Under the pieces are notes generated by a model. It was not told where the DNA came from, did not search any database, and saw only the letters and a list, made by a program, of their open reading frames with translations. From contig MKSF01000003.1 in the NCBI GenBank assembly GCA_001897155.1, forward strand, positions 124,001 through 188,000: 64,000 nt of DNA, in the 5' to 3' direction. How positions within the stretch are numbered: the stretch's first letter is position 1; each line of letters begins with the position of its first letter. A program made the translations under genes and the position numbers. This document shows, piece by piece, positions 25,429-33,812 of this stretch. This DNA comes from Bacteroidetes bacterium 47-18 (GTDB lineage: Bacteria > Bacteroidota > Bacteroidia > Chitinophagales > Chitinophagaceae).

Positions 25429-25722
25429 ATGAACATTGACAGAATGGAATTTTTAGCGTGGATGGAACGTTTGATTGCTCGCCTTGATATGCTTGGCGAC
25501 AATATTTATGATTTGCAAAAGAAAAGGAACAGTATAGACGGAGAAGAATTATTGGACAATCAGGATTTATTGCAAATGCTGAAAATCAGCAATCGTTCTC
25601 TACAACGGTATCGCTCCATTGGGAAGCTACCCTATTATACGATAAGTGGAAAACTGTATTACAAGCTGTCCGATGTACACCAGTTCATCCGAGAGAGCTT
25701 TAACCCACCTCCAAGAAAATGA
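25429..25722 (+). CDS. Second excisionase-like helix-turn-helix protein
   Basis: A 97-residue paralogue of the preceding gene. It has the same plan: a helical start (FLAWMERLIARLDMLGDNIY), then the helix-turn-helix ELLDNQDLLQMLKISNRSLQ with RYRSIGKLPYYTISGKLYYK and a wing. It ends with FIRESFNPPPRK. The pair is probably one transcription unit and may give excision control, comparable to the Xis proteins of CTnDOT. The division of labour is not known. Confidence 0.8.
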   Translation: MNIDRMEFLAWMERLIARLDMLGDNIYDLQKKRNSIDGEELLDNQDLLQMLKISNRSLQRYRSIGKLPYYTISGKLYYKLSDVHQFIRESFNPPPRK

Positions 25723-25730
25723 AGCCAATG

Positions 25731-25772
25731 AGTGCCAAACACTGCCTTTGAGTGCCACATTGGGCAAGGCAG
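25731..25772 (+). promoter_or_regulatory. Recurrent element motif, copy ahead of the DUF3945-topB unit
   Basis: GCCAAACACTGCC at 25734-25746 is followed by TTTGA and TGCCACATTG. It shares a 21-bp identical block with the copy at 54521-54541. The next gene starts 48 bases downstream on the same strand. Confidence 0.6.
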
Positions 25773-25819
25773 CCAAAGCTTACTTTATTTTCGGCGATGA
25801 ACTTTAAATTTTTCAGATT

Positions 25820-27271
25820 ATGAGCGAAGAAACAACAAACAAACAGGAAATGCCCGAACAGTTATCGGATATATTGTTAGTGCTGGATAAAGAAAAAATG
25901 AAAATCCAAGCGGTAAAGAGCATTGACGAAAACGGAAAAATGGAAACCATTGACCCCACGAAAAAAAACCAAAATCAGTTTATGCGTGTGGATAAACACG
26001 GCGATTTCTTTTCCAATTTCTTCTCTAACTTTTTCAGCCAATTGAAAAATCCGACCAACTTTTCATTTTTTAAGGTAACTGAACCCGAAGCTGTCGAGAA
26101 GGCAAAGGAAATGCAGAAACAGGTTGATAAGCCTACACCGGAAGGCGAAAAAATGATGAAAGAACACGAAGTGAAAACCGATAAAAATGAGAATAATAAA
26201 CAAGAAAATAAAAATGATATGGCAACAGCACAAACAACACCGGAAACAAGCGAATACCGCTACCAACCCGAACAGATTGATTGGGATACGATGAAAAATC
26301 TCGGATTGAGCAAGGAATATCTTGAAAAAAGAAACCTGCTCGACCCTTTGTTACGAGGTTATAAAACCAATGAACTTGTGCCAATAGGCGTTAATCTCGG
26401 AGGTTCAATCCTCCGCACAGATGCACGCTTGTCTTTACAGCAAGCTGAAGACGGAAATGTTATCGTGGCAATGCACGGTATCAGAAAAGAACCTAACCTG
26501 CACTTTGAGTTCTTCGGACACAAGTTTACAGCTGAGGATAAGAAAAACCTACTCGAAACAGGCAATATGGGGCGTGTGGTAAATTTGGTCAATAGCAAAA
26601 CAGGCGAACTAATGCCATCCATTATCAGTATAGACAGGCTTACCAACGATGTAATCGCACTGCGGACGGACTTCATTAAAGTTCCGGATGAAATTAAAGG
26701 CGTTAAGCTGAATGATGAACAAAAGCAAACCTTAATGGAGGGTAAACCGCTCAAATTGGAAGGTATGATTTCAACAAAGGGGACGGAGTTCTCGGCAACT
26801 TTACAGTACAATGCTGAAAAACGCTATCCCGAATTTTTGTTTGACCGTAGCAATAACAACGGACAAAAGCAAAACAACCAACAAAGCAATCAGCAAAGCC
26901 AACCGCAGGAAGCCCCAAGAACATTTCGTGGCAAGGAACTGACCGATGAACAGTATGAGAATTTCAAAGCGGGTCAAACTGTGTATATGGCAGGTTTGGT
27001 TGATAAGAAAGGACAAACGTACAACGGCTACATCACATTCAACAAAGATACCGGAAAAACAGGCTTTGAGTTTCCTAATCAATATAAGGAAAGAATGCAA
27101 CCGACCGAAGCCCACAAAACTCAAACTGCCGTCAATTCGCAGGGCAAAACCAACGAAGCGACCAAAAACATCAAAGAGCCTTTGAAGTCGGGGCAACAAA
27201 GACCAAAAAATGAAAAGCAACAGGAGCAACAAAACAAGCCAGCAAAATCAAAAGGTAGAAAAGTGAGTTAA
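25820..27271 (+). CDS. DUF4099/DUF3945 domain protein of conjugative elements
   Basis: This 483-residue protein is typical of Bacteroidota mobile elements and usually precedes topB. A first part (residues 1-95) is followed by a charged linker. Then comes a DUF4099-like region (about 150-250: YQPEQIDWDTMKNLGLSKEY, NLHFEFFGHKFTAEDKKNL). Two DUF3945-type repeats are marked by GVKLNDEQKQTLMEGKPLKL and FRGKELTDEQYENFKAGQ. The C-terminus is Gln/Lys-rich and probably disordered. No enzymatic motif is visible. It ends 2 bases before topB, so the two are co-translated and may cooperate in DNA processing during transfer. Confidence 0.85.
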   Translation: MSEETTNKQEMPEQLSDILLVLDKEKMKIQAVKSIDENGKMETIDPTKKNQNQFMRVDKHGDFFSNFFSNFFSQLKNPTNFSFFKVTEPEAVEKAKEMQKQVDKPTPEGEKMMKEHEVKTDKNENNKQENKNDMATAQTTPETSEYRYQPEQIDWDTMKNLGLSKEYLEKRNLLDPLLRGYKTNELVPIGVNLGGSILRTDARLSLQQAEDGNVIVAMHGIRKEPNLHFEFFGHKFTAEDKKNLLETGNMGRVVNLVNSKTGELMPSIISIDRLTNDVIALRTDFIKVPDEIKGVKLNDEQKQTLMEGKPLKLEGMISTKGTEFSATLQYNAEKRYPEFLFDRSNNNGQKQNNQQSNQQSQPQEAPRTFRGKELTDEQYENFKAGQTVYMAGLVDKKGQTYNGYITFNKDTGKTGFEFPNQYKERMQPTEAHKTQTAVNSQGKTNEATKNIKEPLKSGQQRPKNEKQQEQQNKPAKSKGRKVS

Positions 27272-27273
27272 TT

Positions 27274-29358
27274 ATGAAAACAATCATCGCAGAAAAACCA
27301 AGCGTAGCGAGGGAAATAGCAAGCCTGTTGGGAGCTTCCGATAAAAAGGACAGCTATCTGACAGGCAATGGCTATTTTGTTACGTGGGCATTCGGACACC
27401 TTATCGGTTTAGGAATGCCTGAAGACTACGGCATTTCTGGGTTTGACAAGGCATCACTGCCGATATTGCCAAACCCTTTTTTGTTGACCGTCCGTAAGGT
27501 CAAGAAAAACAAAGGTTATACCGCCGATACAGGAGCGTTAAAGCAACTGAAAGTCATCAAAGAGTTGTTCAATAAAAGCGACAGTATTATTGTCGCTACC
27601 GATGCAGGTCGTGAGGGCGAATTGATATTTCGTTACATTTATGAATATTTGAAATGCACCAAACCCTTTGAACGCCTTTGGATTAGTTCATTGACCGAAA
27701 AAGCCATTAAACAGGGCTTTGAGAACTTGAAAGACGGAAAGGAATTTGACGGATTGTACCAATCTGCACAAGGCAGAAGCCGTGCCGATTGGCTTGTGGG
27801 CATCAATGCTACACAAGCGTTGAGCATTTCCGCAGGTAATGGCGTTTATTCGTTAGGTAGAGTGCAAACGCCTACATTGGTGTTGATTTGCAAACGCTAC
27901 CTCGAAAACAAAAACTTCTCGGTAAAGAAATATTGGCAGATACAGCTATCGCACCACAAAGAGGATATTAACTTCAAGAGCATTTCTAAAAGCAAATGGG
28001 AAGACCAAAAATTGGCTGATGATACGTTGAAATCCGTTCAACGTATCGGAACGGCAACGGTTACATCGGTAGCGACCAAAAGCGTAACGGAGCAACCGCC
28101 CCTACTGTTCGACCTTACAGGACTGCAAAAGGAAGCCAACAAAAAGCTCAACCTTTCTGCCGAAGAAACATTGAACATTGCCCAAAGCCTCTACGAAAAA
28201 AAATTCATCACATATCCACGTACAGGGAGCAAATACATTCCCGAAGATATGTGGGCTGAAATCCCCAACCTCGTGAGGGCTTTGCAAAACAGGGAAACCT
28301 GTAAAAAAGCCTTGTCAAAAATGAAATGGGGGCGTTTCAATAAACGTATCGTAAACGATTTGCGTGTAACAGACCACCACGGATTGCTGATTACGGACAA
28401 AATCCCGTCCGCACTGAACGCAAAGGAAAATGAGGTGTATGATATGATTGCCTTTCGGTTGCTCGAAGCCGTTTCACAAGCCTGTATCAAAGAGATAACT
28501 GATGTTTCTTTGGAAGTGTCGCACTACGATTTTACGCTGAAAGGCTGTAAAGTTATGGAAGCGGGCTGGCGTGGTATCAAAGGCAATTTTTCCGATGATG
28601 ATATCGAACCGATACAGGATTTGCCCGAACTGAAAAAAGGCGATGAACTCAAAATCAAGGAAGCTACCGTTTTGGAAAAGAAAACCAAACCGCCCGTGCT
28701 TTATACCGAAGCCGGACTTTTGTCGGCTATGGAAACCGCAGGTAAGGAAATCGAAAACGAGGAAGAAAGGAAAGCCCTGCAAAATATCGGTATCGGTACT
28801 CCGGCTACAAGAGCATCAATCATTGAAACCTTGTTTACCCGCAATTATATCAAAAGGGAAAAGAAATCCTTAATCCCGACCGAAAAGGGTTTGCAGGTGT
28901 ATGAATTGGTCAAAGACCGAAAAATTGCAGATGTTTCTATGACCGCTGAATGGGAATTGGCTTTCCAGAAAATCGAAAACAACGAAGCTGATGCGGGTGC
29001 GTTTCAAAAGGAAATGGAAACTTATGCTTCAACGATTACCAATGAGTTGTTACAAACCTCCATTGCCCAAAGCAACCTGCCCAAACTTACCTGCCCGAAA
29101 TGCAAAAGCCAGCAACTCATTATCCGTGATAAACTTGCCAAATGCCCCGATGAAGTTTGTAATTGGGTACAGTTCCGCAATGTGTGCGGTGTTCAAATCG
29201 GTGTAGCCGATATAGAAAATCTTGTCAATAAAGGCAAAACTTCACTCATCAAAGGAATGAAAAGCAAGGCAGGTAAGAAATTCGATGCCTACATCGTGTT
29301 GGATGCCGACTGCAAAACCTCCTTTGAGTTTGAAAACAAAAAATCAAAAAGACAATGA
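27274..29358 (+). CDS. topB: DNA topoisomerase III (element-borne)
   Basis: A type IA topoisomerase of 694 residues. The N-terminal TOPRIM domain has IIAEKPSVAREIASLLG (catalytic Glu near residue 6) and the acidic ATDAGREGELIFRYIY near residue 110. The strand-cleaving tyrosine is Tyr314 in FITYPRTGS. The C-terminus has a zinc-ribbon CPKCKSQQL and CPDEVCNW. Conjugative elements of this kind carry their own topB, probably for DNA handling around transfer. The last four bases overlap the start of the next gene (ATGA). Confidence 0.95.
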   Translation: MKTIIAEKPSVAREIASLLGASDKKDSYLTGNGYFVTWAFGHLIGLGMPEDYGISGFDKASLPILPNPFLLTVRKVKKNKGYTADTGALKQLKVIKELFNKSDSIIVATDAGREGELIFRYIYEYLKCTKPFERLWISSLTEKAIKQGFENLKDGKEFDGLYQSAQGRSRADWLVGINATQALSISAGNGVYSLGRVQTPTLVLICKRYLENKNFSVKKYWQIQLSHHKEDINFKSISKSKWEDQKLADDTLKSVQRIGTATVTSVATKSVTEQPPLLFDLTGLQKEANKKLNLSAEETLNIAQSLYEKKFITYPRTGSKYIPEDMWAEIPNLVRALQNRETCKKALSKMKWGRFNKRIVNDLRVTDHHGLLITDKIPSALNAKENEVYDMIAFRLLEAVSQACIKEITDVSLEVSHYDFTLKGCKVMEAGWRGIKGNFSDDDIEPIQDLPELKKGDELKIKEATVLEKKTKPPVLYTEAGLLSAMETAGKEIENEEERKALQNIGIGTPATRASIIETLFTRNYIKREKKSLIPTEKGLQVYELVKDRKIADVSMTAEWELAFQKIENNEADAGAFQKEMETYASTITNELLQTSIAQSNLPKLTCPKCKSQQLIIRDKLAKCPDEVCNWVQFRNVCGVQIGVADIENLVNKGKTSLIKGMKSKAGKKFDAYIVLDADCKTSFEFENKKSKRQ

Positions 29359-30233
29359 CCGATATTATCATATCCCAAAAAGAAATAGCTCCGCTTATCC
29401 ACACCATTAGGGATAAACAGGTCATTCTCGACAATGATTTAGCAACGCTCTATCAGGTAGAAACAAAAGGGTTAAACAGGGTTGTAAAGAGAAACAAGAA
29501 CCGCTTTCCCGAAACTTTTTGCTTTCAGCTTACCGAACAGGAAGCAAAATCTTTGAAGTACCAATTTGGTACTTCAAACGTTGGACGGGGCGGTCGGCGT
29601 ACTTTACCCTTTGCATTTTGTGAGCAAGGGGTGGCAATGATGTCCGCATTATTGCGTAGCGATGTAGCTGTAAAAGTCAGCATTGAGATTATGAATGCCT
29701 TTGTAGAAATGCGAAAAATGCTCATTAGCAACGCTTCGCTGTTTCATCGTTTGGACAATATAGAACTGAAACAATTACAAGCCGACCAAAAATTTGAGGA
29801 AATATTTAAGGCTCTTGAAAGCGACAAGCTCCACGCCGAAAAAGGCATTTTCTACAATGGGCAGGTATTTGATGCCTATACCTTTGTTTCCGATATTATC
29901 CGAAGTGCCAAAAGCTCCATTATCCTGCTGGATAATTATGTGGACGATACGGTGCTGACCTTATTGGGAAAACGCAATACCAATGTAACCGCTACTATCT
30001 ACACCAAAAGCATCAGCAATCAGCTACGGTTGGATTTACAACGTTACAACAGCCAATATCCACCTATCGAAGTGGAGATTTTCTCCGATGCACACGACCG
30101 ATTTTTGATTATTGACGGTACAGAACTGTATCACATAGGAGCATCGCTCAAAGATTTGGGCAAAAAATGGTTTGCCTTTTCACGAATGGATATAGAGGTC
30201 GGTAGAATGCTTCAAATTTTGACCACTTCATAA
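29355..30233 (+). CDS. ORF6N DNA-binding domain fused to a PLD-like domain
   Basis: The 292-residue product begins with an ORF6N domain (residues 1-130): IRDKQVILDNDLATLYQVET, NRFPETFCFQLTEQE, GRGGRRTLPFAFCEQGVAMM. ORF6N is a phage- and element-borne DNA-binding domain. The C-terminal half (about 150-290) resembles one phospholipase-D-type repeat: SSIILLDNYVDDTVLTLL, then HDRFLIIDGTELYHIGAS. The usual H-x-K-x4-D motif reads H-D-R-F-L-I-I-D, so the lysine is replaced by arginine and catalysis is doubtful. It overlaps topB by 4 bases, so it is translationally coupled. Function unknown. Confidence 0.82.
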   Translation: MTDIIISQKEIAPLIHTIRDKQVILDNDLATLYQVETKGLNRVVKRNKNRFPETFCFQLTEQEAKSLKYQFGTSNVGRGGRRTLPFAFCEQGVAMMSALLRSDVAVKVSIEIMNAFVEMRKMLISNASLFHRLDNIELKQLQADQKFEEIFKALESDKLHAEKGIFYNGQVFDAYTFVSDIIRSAKSSIILLDNYVDDTVLTLLGKRNTNVTATIYTKSISNQLRLDLQRYNSQYPPIEVEIFSDAHDRFLIIDGTELYHIGASLKDLGKKWFAFSRMDIEVGRMLQILTTS

Positions 30234-30269
30234 AACAAAACCCTCCGGATTTTCAGAGGGTTTTGTTTT
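30232..30269. terminator. Bidirectional terminator between ORF6N and HEPN genes
   Basis: Fourteen-base arms AAAACAAAACCCTC (30232-30245) and GAGGGTTTTGTTTT (30256-30269) are perfect complements with a 10-base loop. A and T tracts on both sides allow termination of both converging units. Confidence 0.88.
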
Positions 30270-30284
30270 AGCCTTTAGATACTT

Positions 30285-31043
30285 TTATATTTTCAATTGA
30301 GCAGTAATGCTTTTATAATAAACTTTTAGTGCATCACGTTCATCTTTGCCTACATAACTATTGTGAGCAACTAAACACCTAATCTTGTACAATTCATCAA
30401 CCATTACATTTAACCAATGTTCATTTTGTTTAGGGAAATACTGTCCAAAAATACTCCAATTACCAACAATGATTTTTCCCAATTCTATAAAATCACAATA
30501 AAACAAATCACTGTTACCCCTTAATGGTAAATATTTGCTCTCTTGTTCACTTCTCTTTAGCTTGTCTATTGTGTCTTGTACTTTTTTTGGAATATATATC
30601 GTTTGTAATTTCATAATTTCTTCGATAAATATTCTTAAAGAATTTTCGATACAATATAAATACAGATAAACCTCCGACATTTCTCGTCCTTTCTGCTGTA
30701 TATCTTGGGGCAAAAGGTTTAAATGACCAAAATTTACACTTTGCTGTATTTCTTCTATACTATCCAGCAAGGAGTTTTCATCTGAAATTAGCGGAAAAAA
30801 TAGCTCATTAATATATTTTCTACGTTCTGCATATCCACCTTTAGCTTGCATTTCTCTTCTAAATTCTTGAAGCGTAAGGCAAATTTTAAATTCTTTTGGC
30901 TGGTTAGTTTTGAACTTAGCAGATTGGTTGAGTTCACTTTTCAGCCTTTTATATTCTGCTTCATTCTCACTTGTGATAGTAACATCGGTGGATGTACCTG
31001 TAAGTAGTATTTTCAGACGTTCAATGTTTTCTGTATAGTTCAT
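30285..31043 (-). CDS. Swt1-type HEPN domain protein
   Basis: A 252-residue protein whose C-terminal half is a HEPN domain of the Swt1-like group. LYLYCIENSLRIFIEEIMKL near residue 128 and VDELYKIRCLVAHNSYVGK near residue 215 carry the R-x4-H motif (RCLVAH) of HEPN ribonucleases. The first half is charged and not recognised. It follows the DUF262 gene by 18 bases on the same strand, so the two form one operon inserted between topB-ORF6N and the methylase-helicase operon. By context it may be a partner toxin or co-effector of the DUF262 nuclease. Confidence 0.72.
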   Translation of the reverse strand: MNYTENIERLKILLTGTSTDVTITSENEAEYKRLKSELNQSAKFKTNQPKEFKICLTLQEFRREMQAKGGYAERRKYINELFFPLISDENSLLDSIEEIQQSVNFGHLNLLPQDIQQKGREMSEVYLYLYCIENSLRIFIEEIMKLQTIYIPKKVQDTIDKLKRSEQESKYLPLRGNSDLFYCDFIELGKIIVGNWSIFGQYFPKQNEHWLNVMVDELYKIRCLVAHNSYVGKDERDALKVYYKSITAQLKI

Positions 31044-31061
31044 TGAAAAATTATTTTTAAG

Positions 31062-33191
31062 TTATTCTTCTTCATTACTATCTTCTTCAGGAAGCATAAA
31101 ATCAAGGAATAATAATTCCGCTTTGGCAGTTTCATCCTCAAATTTCAAATCCCATCGTTTTTCCATAAATTCCAACAATCTATTGCCTCTTTCAAGAATG
31201 GTATCAGGGTTCCAAGTATCATATCCAGCGACCTCGATTTCAGAGTGAGAGCCGTCGGAATAACCTTGTCTTATTTTTTCATTCTTTTCATTATACTTTG
31301 CATTTTTCTTGTCATCAAAGCAATCATTTTGTAAACTCGAATTTATACTTTGTGATAATGGTAAAAGATTACCTAAAGTTCCTTGGAAAAAAGGCAATTG
31401 CGATTTTTTGTAATTTTTAAAACTGTCTTTCCAGTTTTTATGTGTTGGTGTTTGAGGATAAATATGTTCAATGGAAACTTTATCCTTTTCACTTTTCACA
31501 AACAATCTCCAATCAATTTTTTGACTTCCTCTTCGTCTAACTTTTTCCATTTCATATTCATACAAGAAATATCGAAGCCCGTTCCAGTAATAAAAACCTC
31601 CCCCGCTTTTAAATTTCTTATCAATAAATTTTTGAAAATATGTGTAGTCAAAGTAGGTTTCTTCAGAATTTTCAGGAGTATAAAAACAATAGTTCATTCT
31701 ATCATTCAATCGTTGAACGATATTGTCAATCGTCAATTCTCCGTTTCTCAATTGCCGTGCAGCACGGTAAAATTCACTATTTCTATATGTTGAAAATGCC
31801 CGGCTAAGCCTAAATGTAATGAATATGAAACGTTCGATTGAGCTGAATAGCTGAACTCTCTTGTCTGAATTGACACCCTTGCTTAAATAGGATACCGTTA
31901 CGAGTGGACGGAAATAGATTATACCAATTCTGTTCAAACGGTCTATCCAAAGACTTTCCTGTTCGGTTAAGTCTGGATTGTTTATAGGATTGTGCGTATT
32001 ATACCAGTGAACGGCAGCAGCTTTTAAGCTGTTCACATAATCCTCAATTTCTTTCGGAGAAAGTTGAGAACGCAAAACTGTTATTTCTTCATCTCCATTT
32101 ACTTCGACTTCCTCTTGGTCGGTATCTTCGTCTTCACGAACTTCTTCAAATTCTTGCAAAGAACTTAGTTTCACTTCTGTTTTTGCATAGATATTTTGTG
32201 GTGTAAACTTCTGTTCTAATAAAAACCTAATATAGTCATCGCCTTTTTCTCTTGTATATTGAAAATACATTATCCAATGAGCAACTAAAAAATCATCATC
32301 ATTAAGCGGATTTTGCTTATTTCTTCCCAGTTGATAATAGACTTCTTTCCAAGCATCATTAATTTTTTCACGCAGGGAATTTCGTTCATCATTCTTTAGC
32401 TCTTTTTCATCGTATAAAGTGGTTAAATAAATCAGCCTATTTTTTAGAAGTTCTAAATTTGAAAGCTTCTTACCACGATTATTCATTGTTTCAAATGCAA
32501 CGAAAACGTCAAAATCATCGCTTATTTCATAGACGTTGAACATCAGATTTTGAGTAACTTTCTTAAATAATGCTTCTATTTCACTCAACCCGTATTTGTC
32601 ATAATAGTTTTGTAGATTTTCCTTGAAAAATCGTTTAGCGTTTTCAAGATTAAGGGTATAAAAAGTTTCCTGAATTGTTCCGCTATCAGGCTCTAAGAAA
32701 ACCTTATGGCGTAAGTATTTAAAACTTGGATTATCAACCTCATATCCAAATTTATATGTTGTGATAATAAATTGGGGTGGTTTTTCTATTACCAAATATT
32801 CTTCCTTAATAGCCTTTAAGCTAAAAGAACCCAGGTAAATTTCTTCATCTTTTTTATCCTTATTTTCAGGTATGGTTCTTAGTTGTTCCGAAATTGCTTG
32901 TATGAAAATTACAAATGTTGTCAATCGTTGCTGCCCATCGACGATATGAAAAGGTTTAAAACCTCTGTCTTCAATCAACCATCGTTCGTCGTTCCAATTA
33001 GTCCAGATATTTCTATCCACCTTTTTTAAAGATAACAGCCCTGTATAATGAAATCTGTCAACAGGAAGATTAACCAAATCCTCCCAAAAATCTTTTAACT
33101 GTCGTGTTGTCCAGGCATAGCCACGTTGATAATCCGGTATTTTAAATATTCTGTCTTTAAAAATACTTTTTAGGGGTTCTAATTCATTCAT
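31062..33191 (-). CDS. DUF262/DUF1524 protein (GmrSD-type modification-dependent nuclease family)
   Basis: A 709-residue fusion. The N-terminal DUF262 (GmrS/ParB-like) domain has IPDYQRGYAWTTRQL near residue 18 and the hallmark FHIVDGQQRLTTFVIF near residue 82. DUF1524 (GmrD-like) lies near residues 560-640, with the His-Me finger motif VSIEHIYPQTPTHKNW and the supporting LGNLLPLSQSINSSL. Enzymes of this family hydrolyse NTP and cut DNA with modified bases, as anti-phage type IV restriction. Both halves are in one chain, as in the fused GmrSD form. A TATTTTTG box (minus strand, 33232-33239) lies about 40 bases upstream. Confidence 0.85.
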   Translation of the reverse strand: MNELEPLKSIFKDRIFKIPDYQRGYAWTTRQLKDFWEDLVNLPVDRFHYTGLLSLKKVDRNIWTNWNDERWLIEDRGFKPFHIVDGQQRLTTFVIFIQAISEQLRTIPENKDKKDEEIYLGSFSLKAIKEEYLVIEKPPQFIITTYKFGYEVDNPSFKYLRHKVFLEPDSGTIQETFYTLNLENAKRFFKENLQNYYDKYGLSEIEALFKKVTQNLMFNVYEISDDFDVFVAFETMNNRGKKLSNLELLKNRLIYLTTLYDEKELKNDERNSLREKINDAWKEVYYQLGRNKQNPLNDDDFLVAHWIMYFQYTREKGDDYIRFLLEQKFTPQNIYAKTEVKLSSLQEFEEVREDEDTDQEEVEVNGDEEITVLRSQLSPKEIEDYVNSLKAAAVHWYNTHNPINNPDLTEQESLWIDRLNRIGIIYFRPLVTVSYLSKGVNSDKRVQLFSSIERFIFITFRLSRAFSTYRNSEFYRAARQLRNGELTIDNIVQRLNDRMNYCFYTPENSEETYFDYTYFQKFIDKKFKSGGGFYYWNGLRYFLYEYEMEKVRRRGSQKIDWRLFVKSEKDKVSIEHIYPQTPTHKNWKDSFKNYKKSQLPFFQGTLGNLLPLSQSINSSLQNDCFDDKKNAKYNEKNEKIRQGYSDGSHSEIEVAGYDTWNPDTILERGNRLLEFMEKRWDLKFEDETAKAELLFLDFMLPEEDSNEEE

Positions 33192-33271
33192 TATTTTATA
33201 GCCACTATTTAATTGTAGGTTTTGTCAAGTTCAAAAATACAATTAATTCCTCTTGTATTTTGATTTAATAC

Positions 33272-33306
33272 GCCAAATACTACCTCTCAACGCCAAACCC
33301 TGCCAC
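33272..33306 (+). promoter_or_regulatory. Recurrent element motif, double copy ahead of the methylase-helicase unit
   Basis: GCCAAATACTACC (33272-33284) and GCCAAACCCTGCCAC (33292-33306) are two variants 20 bases apart, two helical turns. They sit 69 bases before the DUF1896 start codon, in the direction of transcription. Confidence 0.55.
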
Positions 33307-33374
33307 TTCTACAAAAGCTCTTATCTACCGCTATAATTTTAGGCTTTCAGTAAAATTCTAAACAAAATTATAGT

Positions 33375-33812
33375 ATGAGTACACAGCAAAAAGACTTGTC
33401 ATATTTCAGATTACGACTGCAAGAACTGTTAAACAGTAGCTTCCCCGAAAAGGCACACGACCACAAATTTATTGACCAACGTTCATCGTGGGCTTCCAAT
33501 GCTTATGAGGGTGCTTTCCGTTCGGGAAACCCGATTGAGCAATGCAACGAGATTGCCAATTACATACTCTTTGAGGGCTTGCACTTCTCCAAGTTTGATA
33601 CGGTTTTCCAAGTGGTATGCAATGAGTTTGATACCCTGATGGCAGATGAGGAACTGCGACCGTTCGCCCTTAAAATATTCCCTGTCTGCGAGCCTGTTTT
33701 TGCCCGATATGAACTAACCGATGATTTCGCATACGGTTACGAGTTTGACCTGCTCTATACCGAACTGATTGGAATAATCGCCATTTGGATAGAGGAAAAT
33801 GGGCTTCAGTAA
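33375..33812 (+). CDS. DUF1896 family protein
   Basis: This 145-residue acidic protein matches DUF1896, known only from Bacteroidota mobile elements. Landmarks are [18 protein letters not shown] at the start, then [30 protein letters not shown], and the C-terminal [20 protein letters not shown]. The function is not known. It overlaps the methylase-helicase gene by 14 bases, so the two are translationally coupled. Confidence 0.85.
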   Translation: MSTQQKDLSYFRLRLQELLNSSFPEKAHDHKFIDQRSSWASNAYEGAFRSGNPIEQCNEIANYILFEGLHFSKFDTVFQVVCNEFDTLMADEELRPFALKIFPVCEPVFARYELTDDFAYGYEFDLLYTELIGIIAIWIEENGLQ

